64,000 nt of DNA, taken from NCBI RefSeq assembly GCF_029643425.1, contig NZ_CP119106.1:2170001-2234000 (forward strand). Direction: 5' to 3'. The position numbers and the translations under genes are program-made. Origin of the DNA: Isoptericola sp. AK164 (lineage in GTDB: Bacteria > Actinomycetota > Actinomycetes > Actinomycetales > Cellulomonadaceae). Shown piece by piece: positions 9,257-17,286 of the stretch (positions are counted from its first letter, which is position 1; each line of letters opens with the position of its first letter). The notes below the pieces were generated by a model that worked only from the letters and a program-made list of their open reading frames with translations, searched no databases and was not told where the DNA came from.

Positions 9257-10264
9257 ATGAACCGTCGTGCCACGCTCGGCCTCGCCGCCGCGCTCCCCCT
9301 GAGCCTCGTCCTGACCGCCTGCGCCACCGACAGCGGCGGCAGCGACGACGCAGGGGCCGACGGCGTGCAGGTCCTCGCCTCGTTCTACCCGCTGCAGTAC
9401 GTGGCCGAGCAGGTCGGCGGCGACCTCGTCAGCGTCGACAACCTCACGCCCCCCGCGGCGGACCCGCACGACCTCGAGCTGGCGCCCGCCCAGGTGCGCG
9501 AGCTCGGCGAGGCCTCCCTCGTCGTCTACCTGTCGGGCTTCCAGCCCGCCGTGGACGAGGGCGTGGAGGCACGTTCGCCGGAGCACGTCGTCGACGCCGC
9601 GGACGTCGTCACGCTGGAGGAGAACCCCGGGACCGTCCTGCACATGGACGAGGTCGACGAGGAGGGCCACGAGGGCGAGACGGCCGAGGAGCACGCCGAG
9701 CACGCCGAGGAGGGCGAGGACGACCACGACCACGGCGCCCTCGACCCGCACTTCTGGCTCGACCCCACCCTGCTGGAGCCGGTCGCCGACGCCGTCGCCA
9801 CCGAGCTCTCCGCGGCGGACCCGGACAACGCCGAGACCTACGCGGCCAACGCCGAGGCGCTGAAGTCCACCCTGGACGACCTCGACGCCGAGTTCGCCAC
9901 CGCGCTGGAGCCCTGCGCCGGCGAGACGCTCGTGACGAGCCACGCCGCGTTCGGGTACCTCGCCGAGCGCTACGGCCTGACCCAGATCGGCATCGCGGCG
10001 ATCGACCCGGAGGCCGAGCCCTCCCCCGCGCGCCTGCGCGAGATCGGCGAGGTCGTCGCGGACAACGACGTGCAGACGATCTTCACCGAGACCCTCACCA
10101 GCCCCAAGGTCGCCGAGACCCTCGCCGACGACCTCGGCGTCGCCACCGCCGTGCTCGACCCGCTCGAGGGCCTGTCCACGGAGGACCTCGACGCCGGAGC
10201 GGACTACGTTGCTGTCATGGACGAGAACCTGGTGACGATCACCGACGGCCTGGGGTGCGCATGA
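9257..10264 (+). CDS. znuA: Zinc ABC transporter substrate-binding lipoprotein
   Basis: Captures Zn(II) outside the membrane for the ZnuBC transporter. The 335 residues start with a lipoprotein signal peptide and lipobox LTAC (about residues 19-22). Zinc-site blocks are PPAADPHDLELAP, the His/Asp/Glu-rich flexible loop around residues 138-160 (HAEHAEEGEDDHDHG), DPHFWLDP, and TSHAAFGYLAERYGL. ATG 9257 directly follows the Zur-like palindrome; an upstream in-frame ATG at 9220 would not yield a clean signal peptide. The stop overlaps znuC (ATGA). Confidence 0.95.
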   Translation: MNRRATLGLAAALPLSLVLTACATDSGGSDDAGADGVQVLASFYPLQYVAEQVGGDLVSVDNLTPPAADPHDLELAPAQVRELGEASLVVYLSGFQPAVDEGVEARSPEHVVDAADVVTLEENPGTVLHMDEVDEEGHEGETAEEHAEHAEEGEDDHDHGALDPHFWLDPTLLEPVADAVATELSAADPDNAETYAANAEALKSTLDDLDAEFATALEPCAGETLVTSHAAFGYLAERYGLTQIGIAAIDPEAEPSPARLREIGEVVADNDVQTIFTETLTSPKVAETLADDLGVATAVLDPLEGLSTEDLDAGADYVAVMDENLVTITDGLGCA

Positions 10265-11067
10265 CGGCTCCGGCCATCGACGTCCGCGACCTCCACGTCC
10301 ACCTGGGCGCCAGCCACGTGCTGCGCGGGGTCGACCTGCGCGTGGACCACGGCGAGGTCGTCGCGCTGCTCGGCGCCAACGGGTCGGGCAAGTCCACCCT
10401 GGTGCGGACCGTCGTCGGCGTGCTGGAGCCGACCCGCGGCGAGGTGGACCTGCTGGGCCACCGGCTCGGCGACGACGTGCCCTGGCAGCGCGTGGGCTAC
10501 GTGCCGCAGCGCGTGAGCGCAGCTGCCGGCGTCCCGTCGACCGCGGCCGAGGTCGTCGCCTCCGGGCTCCTGCACGGCCGCCGGCTCGCCCTGCCGCGCG
10601 GATGGCGCCGTCTGGCACGCGAGGCGCTGGAGCAGGTCGGCCTGGCCGACCGCGCCGACCACGCCACGGGCCAGCTCTCCGGCGGCCAGCAGCAGCGGGT
10701 CCTCATCGCCCGCGCGCTGGTCCGCAAGCCGGAGCTGCTCGTCCTGGACGAGCCGGTCGCCGGCGTGGACCGGCCCAGCCAGGAGGCGTTCGCCGCCACC
10801 ATGGCCCGCCTGGTCGACGACGGCCTGACGGTCCTCGTCGTGCTGCACGAGCTCGGCGAGCTCGCCGGCCTCATCAGCCGCGCCGTCGTCCTGCGGCACG
10901 GACAGGTCGTGCACGACGGCGCTCCTCCGCGCCCGCACGCCGAGCACGGGTCGCGCGAGCACGAGCACGTCCACCCCCACACCTCCGAGGTACCGGTCGT
11001 CGGCGCCCACGACGTCGGGCTCTCCGACGGCCCGCTGCTGACCGGCGAGCAGGAGGCCCGCCCATGA
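10261..11067 (+). CDS. znuC: Zinc ABC transporter ATP-binding protein
   Basis: ATPase subunit powering zinc import. The 268 residues carry Walker A GANGSGKST (about 37-45), a Q-loop near VGYVPQRV, signature LSGGQQQR and Walker B LLVLDEPVAGVD. The H-loop is VVLHELGEL. The C-terminal tail is unusually His/Glu-rich (HAEHGSREHEHVHPHTSE), a plausible zinc-sensing or buffering extension. ATG 10261 overlaps the znuA stop by four bases and its own stop overlaps znuB in the same way. Confidence 0.95.
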   Translation: MTAPAIDVRDLHVHLGASHVLRGVDLRVDHGEVVALLGANGSGKSTLVRTVVGVLEPTRGEVDLLGHRLGDDVPWQRVGYVPQRVSAAAGVPSTAAEVVASGLLHGRRLALPRGWRRLAREALEQVGLADRADHATGQLSGGQQQRVLIARALVRKPELLVLDEPVAGVDRPSQEAFAATMARLVDDGLTVLVVLHELGELAGLISRAVVLRHGQVVHDGAPPRPHAEHGSREHEHVHPHTSEVPVVGAHDVGLSDGPLLTGEQEARP

Positions 11068-11993
11068 GCGAGATCGCGTCCATGCTCACCGACCCCCTCA
11101 TGCAGCGCGCCCTGCTGGCCGCCCTGCTCGTCGGGGCTGCCGCCCCGGTGGTCGGCACCTACCTCGTCCAGCGCCGTCTCGCCCTGCTCGGCGACGGCAT
11201 CGGCCACGTCGCGCTGACCGGCGTGGCCCTCGGCTGGCTCGTCGGCTCGGCCATGGGCCTGGTCCCCAACGACGTGCTCGCCATCCCCGGCGCGGTGGTG
11301 GCCGCCGTCGTCGGCTCCGTCCTCATCGAGGTGGTCCGGCGGCGCGGGCGCACCTCGGGCGACCTCGCCCTGGCCATCATGTTCTACGGGGGCATCGCCG
11401 GCGGCGTCCTCATCATCACCGTCGCCGGCGGCTCGTCGGGCAGCCTCATGGCCTACCTGTTCGGGTCGATCTCGACGGTCACCACCACCGACCTGATCCT
11501 CACCGTGGTGCTGTGCCTGGTGATCCTCGCCGTCGGCGTCGGGCTGCGTCCGGCGCTGTTCTCGGTGAGCCACGACGAGGAGTTCGCCGTCTCCTCCGGC
11601 CTGCCGGTGTGGGCGCTCAACATGGCCGTGGCCGTCCTCGCCGCGCTGACCGTCACGGTCGCGATGCGGGTGGTCGGGCTGTTGCTCGTCTCCGCCCTGA
11701 TGATCGTGCCGGTCGCGATCGGCCAGCTCGTGACGCACTCGTTCCGCCGCACCATGGGCGTGGGCTCCGTGGTCGGGGTCGTCGTGTGCGTGACCGGCCT
11801 GAGCATCAGCTACTGGTACCCGCTCTCCCCCGGCGCCCTCATCGTGGTGCTCGCCATCGGCGTCTACGCCGTCGTGGCGGGACTGCACCCGCTCCTCGCA
11901 CGCCGCCGCCCCGCCGGCGACCCGCACCCGGACATCCCCGACGACGTCCAGGTTGCCCCCCGGGCACCCGCGGACGCAGACTGCACACCATGA
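11064..11993 (+). CDS. znuB: Zinc ABC transporter permease
   Basis: Membrane subunit of the zinc importer (ABC-3 family). The 309 residues form about eight or nine hydrophobic helices: GAAAPVVGTYLVQRR, LLGDGIGHVALTGVALG, AYLFGSISTVTTTDL and VVGLLLVSALMIVPVA are typical family blocks. The C-terminus is a charged cytosolic tail. It sits in a four-gene run with ATGA overlaps on both sides, so expression should be tightly coupled to znuA/znuC and zur. Confidence 0.94.
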   Translation: MSEIASMLTDPLMQRALLAALLVGAAAPVVGTYLVQRRLALLGDGIGHVALTGVALGWLVGSAMGLVPNDVLAIPGAVVAAVVGSVLIEVVRRRGRTSGDLALAIMFYGGIAGGVLIITVAGGSSGSLMAYLFGSISTVTTTDLILTVVLCLVILAVGVGLRPALFSVSHDEEFAVSSGLPVWALNMAVAVLAALTVTVAMRVVGLLLVSALMIVPVAIGQLVTHSFRRTMGVGSVVGVVVCVTGLSISYWYPLSPGALIVVLAIGVYAVVAGLHPLLARRRPAGDPHPDIPDDVQVAPRAPADADCTP

Positions 11994-12400
11994 ACCAGCC
12001 GCTGCGCATGACCAAGCAGCGGGCCGCCGTCGCCGAGGTCCTGGACGCCAGCGACGAGTTCCGCAGCGCGCAGCAGCTCCACGAGCTGCTGCGCGACCGC
12101 GGCGACACCGTCGGGCTCGCCACCGTGTACCGCACCCTGCAGGCCCTGGCCGACGGCGGGGACGTGGACGTGCTGCGCACGGACGACGGCGAGGCGCTCT
12201 ACCGGCGCTGCGCACGCGCCGAGCACCACCACCACCTGGTGTGCCGCTCCTGCGGGCGCGCGGTGGAGATCGACGGCCCCACGGTCGAGGCCTGGGCGGC
12301 CGAGGTCGGGGCGTCCCAGGGCTTCTCCGACATCGAGCACACGATCGAGCTCTGGGGCACCTGCGCCCAGTGCCGCGCGAACGTGACGAAGTCGAGTTAG
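11990..12400 (+). CDS. zur: Zinc uptake regulator, Fur family
   Basis: Zinc-sensing repressor of the Fur superfamily, 136 residues. The winged-helix part contains LRMTKQRAAVAEVLDAS and VGLATVYRTLQALADGGDVD. Metal sites include RCARAEHHHHLVCRSCGRAVE (first CxxC plus the HHHH segment) and the second CxxC in GTCAQCRANV, the structural zinc pair. ATG 11990 overlaps the znuB stop. It ends the zinc operon. Its TAG stop lies inside the iron box that begins the siderophore operon. Confidence 0.93.
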   Translation: MNQPLRMTKQRAAVAEVLDASDEFRSAQQLHELLRDRGDTVGLATVYRTLQALADGGDVDVLRTDDGEALYRRCARAEHHHHLVCRSCGRAVEIDGPTVEAWAAEVGASQGFSDIEHTIELWGTCAQCRANVTKSS

Positions 12401-12415
12401 GTCAGGCATACCTTC
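12397..12415 (+). promoter_or_regulatory. DtxR/IdeR-like iron box before the siderophore-uptake operon
   Basis: TTAGGTCAGGCATACCTTC matches the 19-base DtxR/IdeR consensus (TTAGGTTAGSCTAACCTAA) at about 14 positions by eye. It overlaps the zur stop codon and lies just upstream of a CAGAAT -10-like hexamer (12422-12427) that precedes ATG 12434 by six bases. Iron-dependent repression of the downstream operon is the likely role. Confidence 0.7.
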
Positions 12416-12433
12416 CTCGGGCAGAATGGGGCC

Positions 12434-12979
12434 ATGCTCACCGCCCCGCTGCTCGCCGCCGCGTCCTCGGACGCCGAGCGGCACGGCGTGTTCACCCTCG
12501 AGGGCTTCCCGTACTGGATCGTCTACGTCGCGGCCTTCGGCATCGTCATGGCCCGCGCCCAGGCGACGTACTGGCTGGGGCGCGGCGTCGCCCGGGGCGT
12601 CGGCGGCACGCGGGTCGCCCGGCTGCTGACCGGGCCGCGCGCCGCCCGCGTCATCGAGCAGATCCACCGGTGGGGCCCGCCGGCGGTGACCTTCTCCTTC
12701 CTGACCGTCGGGGTGCAGACCGTCGTCAACCTCGCCGCGGGCTACCTCCGCATGCCGTTCGCCCGCTACCTGGTCGCCCTGGTCTTCGGCTGCCTGATCT
12801 GGGCGGCGATCTGGACGACCGTCGGCACCGCGGTCGTCTGGGGCGCCATCCTGCTGTTCCTGCACCAGCCCGCCGTGCTGGCGGCCCTGGTCGTGCTCGG
12901 CCTCGCCACGACCGCGTGGCTGCTGTCCCGCCGTCGTGCCCGCGACAAGGACCCCCAGCCGCAGCCGGAGGAGGTCTGA
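12434..12979 (+). CDS. VTT/DedA-like membrane protein
   Basis: Integral membrane protein of 181 residues resembling the DedA/VTT fold. It has a helix around YWIVYVAAFGIVMARAQATYW with the downstream segment YWLGRGVARG. A re-entrant-type region follows: FSFLTVGVQTVVNLAAGYLRMPFARY, then LVFGCLIWAAIWTTVG. The last helix is followed by a basic tail. It is the first gene of the iron-box operon, and its TGA overlaps the ATG of the first FecCD permease. DedA-type proteins are linked to lipid or undecaprenyl-phosphate flipping; a role in siderophore handling is only suggested by position. Confidence 0.78.
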   Translation: MLTAPLLAAASSDAERHGVFTLEGFPYWIVYVAAFGIVMARAQATYWLGRGVARGVGGTRVARLLTGPRAARVIEQIHRWGPPAVTFSFLTVGVQTVVNLAAGYLRMPFARYLVALVFGCLIWAAIWTTVGTAVVWGAILLFLHQPAVLAALVVLGLATTAWLLSRRRARDKDPQPQPEEV

Positions 12980-14016
12980 TGCTCGCCGCCCCCGCCGCGG
13001 TCCCGGTCTCCGGGGCCGAGCAGGTCGCCCGACGCGCGCGACGCCGGGTCCTGGCGTGCGTGCTCGCCCTCGTGGCGCTGGCGCTCGTGGTGCTCCTGAG
13101 CCTGGTGCTCGGCGTGCGGGACGTGTCCCTGCCCGTCGTGTGGCAGGCGCTCACCGACCCCGTGGCGGGGAACGTCGACCACCAGGTGATCGCCGGCCAG
13201 CGGGTGCCGCGCGCCCTGGTCGGCATCGCCGCCGGGCTCGCCCTCGGCGTCGCCGGCGCCGTCATCCAGGGCGTCACCCGCAACCCCATCGCCGACCCGG
13301 GGCTGCTCGGACTGAACTCCGGCGCCTCCTTCGCCGTCGTCTGCGCCGTCTGGCTGCTCGGCCTCACCGCACCGTCGCAGTTCGTCTGGTTCGCCTTCCT
13401 GGGCGCCGCGGGGGCGGCCGCGCTGGTCTTCTCGATCGGTGCCGGACAGCCGGTCAAGCTCGCCCTCGTCGGGGCGACCGTCACCGCGCTCATCACCCCG
13501 CTCATCACGCTGGTGCTGCTGCGCGACCAGCAGGCGTTCAACCTCTACCGCTTCTGGGCCGTCGGGTCCCTCACGGGTCGCGGGACCGAGACGCTCCTGG
13601 TGGTGCTGCCGTTCCTCGCCGTCGGCGTGGTCCTGGCCGCCGGCCTCGCGCACCGGCTCAACATGCTCGCCCTCGGCGACGACATCGCCCGCGGGCTCGG
13701 CCAGCGCGTCGGCGTCACCCGGACCGTGGCCGGCGTGACGATCGTGCTGCTCGCCGGGGCCGCCACCTCCCTGGCCGGGCCCATCGCCCTGGTCGGCCTC
13801 GCCGTCCCGCACGCCGCCCGTCGCCTGGTCGGCACCGACTACCGCTGGGTGATCACGCTGTCGGCGCTGCTCGGACCGGTGATGCTGCTCGGCGCCGACG
13901 TCATCGGCCGGCTGGTGCTGCCGCACAGCGAGCTGGAGGCCGGCGTCGTCGCCGCGGCGCTCGGCGCCCCCGTCCTCGTCGCGGTCGCCCGCGGCAAGAA
14001 GGTCGCGGGGGTGTGA
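12979..14016 (+). CDS. Ferric-siderophore ABC transporter permease 1 (FecCD family)
   Basis: One half of the heterodimeric channel importing ferric siderophores. The 345 residues include the FecCD hallmarks RVPRALVGIAAGLALGVAGA, IQGVTRNPIADPGLLGLNSG, RFWAVGSLTGRG and GPIALVGLAVPHAARRLVG. About ten transmembrane segments are expected. The start overlaps the preceding gene (TGATG), and the stop is one base before the second permease. FecCD permeases of this type serve siderophores, heme or cobalamin; the iron box favours a siderophore. Confidence 0.93.
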   Translation: MLAAPAAVPVSGAEQVARRARRRVLACVLALVALALVVLLSLVLGVRDVSLPVVWQALTDPVAGNVDHQVIAGQRVPRALVGIAAGLALGVAGAVIQGVTRNPIADPGLLGLNSGASFAVVCAVWLLGLTAPSQFVWFAFLGAAGAAALVFSIGAGQPVKLALVGATVTALITPLITLVLLRDQQAFNLYRFWAVGSLTGRGTETLLVVLPFLAVGVVLAAGLAHRLNMLALGDDIARGLGQRVGVTRTVAGVTIVLLAGAATSLAGPIALVGLAVPHAARRLVGTDYRWVITLSALLGPVMLLGADVIGRLVLPHSELEAGVVAAALGAPVLVAVARGKKVAGV

Positions 14017-14017
14017 G

Positions 14018-15067
14018 ATGACCACGACTCTCCCTCCCGCCACCGCCGTCTCCCCGGTCGTCCGGCTCCGCGCCCGCCGCCGCCGTCGGCGCACGCTCGT
14101 GCTCGGCGTGCTCGCGGTGGTGATCGTCGCGCTGGCGGCCCTCGCCCTGACGCTCGGCGCCGCCTCGCTGTCCCCGGGCCGGGCGCTGCTGGCCGCCGTG
14201 GGCGTCGGCGACGACGGCGACCTGTTCATCGTGCAGCGGCTCCGGCTCCCCCGGCTCGCCGCCGCCCTGCTGGCCGGCGCCGCGTTCGGCCTCGCCGGCG
14301 CGCTGTTCCAGTCGACGCTGCGCAACCCGCTGGCCAGCCCCGACATCCTCGGCATCGCCACCGGCGCGTCCGTCGGCGCGGTGTACGCGATGCTCGGACT
14401 GGGCCTGACCGGGCTCGCCGTGTCGGCGGGCGCGTTCGGCGGCGCGGCCGTCATCGCGCTGCTCATCTGGTTCTTCGCCTGGCGCCAGGGACTGCACTCC
14501 ATCCGGTTCGTGCTCGTCGGGGTGGGCTTCGCCTACCTCGCCTCGTCGGTCCTGGCCTGGATGCTCGCGAGCGCCGACCAGCGCGACGCCGCGTCGGCCC
14601 TGGTGTGGACCGTGGGCAGCGTGGCGGACGTGCGCGGCACCCCCCTCGTCGTGCTCGGCCTGGGCCTCGCCGCCCTGGCGCTGGTCGTCGCGCTGATCTC
14701 CCGGTGGCAGGCGCCCCTGGCACTCGGCGACGACCACGCCCGCGGACTCGGCGTGCCAACCGACGCGGCCCGGATCGGCTCGCTGCTCGCCGCGGTCGGG
14801 CTCGTCGCGCTGGCGACCTCCGTCGTCGGCCCCCTGGCGTTCGTCGCGCTCGTCGCCCCCGCCATCGCCCGACGCCTCCTCGACGACGGCGGTCCCGCCC
14901 TGTCCGTGTCCGTCGCCACGGGCGCCACCCTGGTGCTCGCCGCCGACATCGTCGCGGAGAACGGCCTGCTCGGCGTGGCCGCCCCGACCGGCATCGTCAC
15001 CGGGCTGGTCGGCGCCCCGTACCTGCTGTGGCTGCTGGCCACCCACGAGAAGAGAACTCGCGCATGA
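14018..15067 (+). CDS. Ferric-siderophore ABC transporter permease 2 (FecCD family)
   Basis: Partner permease, 349 residues. It begins with an Arg-rich cytosolic stretch, then helices with family blocks QRLRLPRLAAALLAGAAFGL, GALFQSTLRNPLASPDILGI, LVWTVGSVADVRG and GPLAFVALVAPAIARRLL. The RNP(L/I)A(S/D)P element is shared with permease 1. The stop overlaps the ATPase gene by four bases. With permease 1 it forms the membrane pore for the ATPase at 15064. Confidence 0.93.
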   Translation: MTTTLPPATAVSPVVRLRARRRRRRTLVLGVLAVVIVALAALALTLGAASLSPGRALLAAVGVGDDGDLFIVQRLRLPRLAAALLAGAAFGLAGALFQSTLRNPLASPDILGIATGASVGAVYAMLGLGLTGLAVSAGAFGGAAVIALLIWFFAWRQGLHSIRFVLVGVGFAYLASSVLAWMLASADQRDAASALVWTVGSVADVRGTPLVVLGLGLAALALVVALISRWQAPLALGDDHARGLGVPTDAARIGSLLAAVGLVALATSVVGPLAFVALVAPAIARRLLDDGGPALSVSVATGATLVLAADIVAENGLLGVAAPTGIVTGLVGAPYLLWLLATHEKRTRA

Positions 15068-15945
15068 TCGACATCCCGCACCGCCCCGACGTCCGCCCGG
15101 CGCCGACCGCCGCCGGGGCGCTCGTCGCGCACGGCGTCTCGATCGGCTACGACGGCCACCGGGTCATCGACGGTCTCGACCTGACGCTGCCCGCCGGGAA
15201 GGTGACCGCCGTCGTCGGCCCGAACGCCTGCGGCAAGTCCACGCTGCTGCGTGGACTGGCCCGCCTGCACCCCCTGGAGGCCGGGCGCGTGACGCTGGGC
15301 GACCGGGACGTCACCTCGATGCCCCGCAAGGAGCTGGCCCGGTCCGTCGGCGTGCTGCCGCAGACGTCGGTCGCGCCCGACGGCGTCCGGGTCGCGGAGC
15401 TCGTCGGGCGGGGCCGCTACCCGCACCAGGGCTGGTTCGGGCGGCACTCCAGCGACGACGACGCCGTGGTGCTGCGGTCGCTGGAGGCCACCGGGGTCGC
15501 CGACCTCGCCGACCGGCCCGTGGCCGAGCTGTCCGGCGGCCAGCGGCAGCGGGTCTGGGTCGCCATGGTGCTCGCCCAGGAGACCGACGTCGTACTGCTC
15601 GACGAGCCGACGACGTTCCTCGACGTCGCCCACCAGGTCGAGCTGCTCGACCTGCTGACCGACCTCAACGCCGAGCGCGGCACGACCGTGGTGATGGTGC
15701 TGCACGAGCTGAACCTCGCCGCCCGCTACGCCGACCATCTCGTGGTGATGAGCGCCGGCCGGGTGGTGGCCGAGGGGTCTCCGGCCGAGGTCCTCGACGC
15801 CCGCACGGTGCTCGACGCCTTCGGCCTCGACGCGAAGGTCGTCCCGGACCCGGTCGCGGGCACGCCACTCATCGTGCCGGTGGGGCGGCACCGCCGCGCC
15901 GACGGGTCCCTCGCGCCGGACGGGTCGGCCGAGCACGGTCGCTGA
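15064..15945 (+). CDS. Ferric-siderophore ABC transporter ATP-binding protein (FecE/FepC-like)
   Basis: ATPase of the siderophore importer, 293 residues. Walker A GPNACGKST (about 54-62), with the NACGKST variant common in FepC/FecE proteins. Signature LSGGQRQR, Walker B VVLLDEPTTFLDVAHQ, H-loop VMVLHELNLAARYAD. ATG 15064 overlaps the permease stop. Only a short gap with its own iron box separates it from the binding-protein gene, so the binding protein is probably transcribed both by readthrough and from its own promoter. Confidence 0.94.
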   Translation: MIDIPHRPDVRPAPTAAGALVAHGVSIGYDGHRVIDGLDLTLPAGKVTAVVGPNACGKSTLLRGLARLHPLEAGRVTLGDRDVTSMPRKELARSVGVLPQTSVAPDGVRVAELVGRGRYPHQGWFGRHSSDDDAVVLRSLEATGVADLADRPVAELSGGQRQRVWVAMVLAQETDVVLLDEPTTFLDVAHQVELLDLLTDLNAERGTTVVMVLHELNLAARYADHLVVMSAGRVVAEGSPAEVLDARTVLDAFGLDAKVVPDPVAGTPLIVPVGRHRRADGSLAPDGSAEHGR

Positions 15946-16031
15946 GGAGTGCCGCTGGGCGCGGCCCGGTGAGACACCTCACATCACGATTCGTCCACGA
16001 GGCGGCCACGGGGTTCCGAGGAGCACCGAGA

Positions 16032-16050
16032 TGAGGTTAGCCTTCCCTCA
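16032..16050 (+). promoter_or_regulatory. DtxR/IdeR-like iron box before the siderophore-binding protein
   Basis: TGAGGTTAGCCTTCCCTCA matches about 14 of 19 positions of the DtxR/IdeR consensus, with the core AGGTTAGCCT intact. It is embedded in a perfect inverted repeat AGATGAGG-(9)-CCTCATCT (16029-16053). It lies 46 bases before the GTG start of the lipoprotein gene. Confidence 0.72.
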
Positions 16051-16095
16051 TCTGAACGCCGTCGCGGCGCGCCGCGACCACACCGAGGAGAACCC

Positions 16096-17172
16096 GTGCT
16101 TCGTCGCCGCTCCCTGACCACCGCCGTCGGCCTCGCCGCCGTCGGCGCCCTGACGCTGACCGCCTGCTCCGGCGGGAGCGACCCGGAGACGGACTCCGCC
16201 GAGGAGACCGCCGCGGCCGAGGAGTCGACCGAGGACGCCGGCGGCGCCACGGACGAGTTCCCGGTCACGATCTCCCACGCCCTGGGCGAGACGACGATCG
16301 AGTCCGAGCCGCAGCGCGTGGCCACCTGGGGCTGGGGCTCCACCGAGGCGGCGCTGGCCGTCGGCGTCGCACCCGTCGGTGTCGCCGAGCAGGTCTTCAC
16401 CGTCGGCGAGCAGGCGCTCGTGCCGTGGGTCGCCGAGGAGTACGAGGCGCTCGGCGCCGAGGAGCCGGTCATCTTCACCGATCCCGAAGCGGGCGCGTCC
16501 GTGCCCTACGAGGAGTTCGTCGAGGCCGACCCCGACCTCATCCTGGCGCCCTACTCCGGTGTGACCGAGGAGCAGTACGAGGTGCTCTCCGACATCGCGC
16601 CCGTCGTGGCCTACCCGGAGGGCCCCTGGACCACGCCGTGGGACGAGATCATCACCATCACCGCCGAGGCCCTGGGCCGCTCCGCGGCCGGTGAGCAGGT
16701 CCTGACGGACATCGACACCTATTTCGCCGACCTCGCCGCCGAGCACCCCGCGTTCGAGGGCAAGACCTTCGCCGCCGTCGTCGACTCCCCCTCCGAGGGC
16801 CTGGTGTACGTCTACACCCCGGCCGACCCCCGCGTGAGCATCCTCGAGGGCCTCGGCGTCGTCTCGGCCCCGTCGGTCACCGAGCTCGACTCCTCCGACG
16901 GCGGGTTCTTCTACACGCTGTCCTACGAGGAGCTCGACAGGCTCGAGTCGGACTTCCTCATCGCCTACACGTACACCGAGGAGGAGGCCGAGACCTTCGG
17001 CGAGTCCGACGAGCTCCAGGCGATCCCCGCGATCGCCGACGGCAACGTCGTCAAGGTCGTCGGCAACGTCGCCGTCTCGTCCGTCTCGCCGCCCACGGCC
17101 CTGTCCTACGACTGGCCCGACGGCGTGCCCGCCATCGTCGACCAGCTCGCGGAGCTCTACCCCGAGAGCTGA
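16096..17172 (+). CDS. Ferric-siderophore substrate-binding lipoprotein
   Basis: Extracellular binding protein (FecB/FepB class, type III fold) feeding the FecCD/FecE transporter. The 358 residues start with a lipoprotein signal peptide and lipobox LTAC (about 18-21), an acidic linker, then ISHALGETTIESEPQRVATW, VGVAPVGVAEQ, LILAPYSGVTEEQYEVLSDI and the conserved FFYTLSYEELDRLESD block. GTG 16096 has the ribosome site GAGGAG (16085-16090). An iron box lies upstream and a very long hairpin follows the stop. Confidence 0.93.
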   Translation: MLRRRSLTTAVGLAAVGALTLTACSGGSDPETDSAEETAAAEESTEDAGGATDEFPVTISHALGETTIESEPQRVATWGWGSTEAALAVGVAPVGVAEQVFTVGEQALVPWVAEEYEALGAEEPVIFTDPEAGASVPYEEFVEADPDLILAPYSGVTEEQYEVLSDIAPVVAYPEGPWTTPWDEIITITAEALGRSAAGEQVLTDIDTYFADLAAEHPAFEGKTFAAVVDSPSEGLVYVYTPADPRVSILEGLGVVSAPSVTELDSSDGGFFYTLSYEELDRLESDFLIAYTYTEEEAETFGESDELQAIPAIADGNVVKVVGNVAVSSVSPPTALSYDWPDGVPAIVDQLAELYPES

Positions 17173-17187
17173 GCCGGCACGGCACGT

Positions 17188-17286
17188 CGCCGCACAGGTG
17201 ATGCCCGTCCGAGGTCGTCGATCCCGAAGTGGAGGGCCCCCTGGGGCCCGTGAACGCGACCGCGGACGGGCATCACCTGTGCGGCG
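17188..17286. repeat. 99-base long inverted repeat between convergent genes
   Basis: The arms 17188-17211 and 17263-17286 are perfectly complementary over 24 bases (core CACAGGTGATGCCCGTCCG). The stem continues inward with one mismatch and five more pairs (GGTCG/CGACC). A separate inner hairpin GGGCCCC-CT-GGGGCCC occupies 17234-17249. It fills the gap between the binding-protein gene (+) and uppS (-), abutting the uppS stop. It may terminate both genes but is far longer than an ordinary terminator, so a MITE-like origin is also possible. Confidence 0.85.

Noticed and set aside
15969-15982. GTGAG-ACAC-CTCAC after the siderophore ATPase as a terminator
   Set aside because: Only five base pairs with no T tract; too weak to call.
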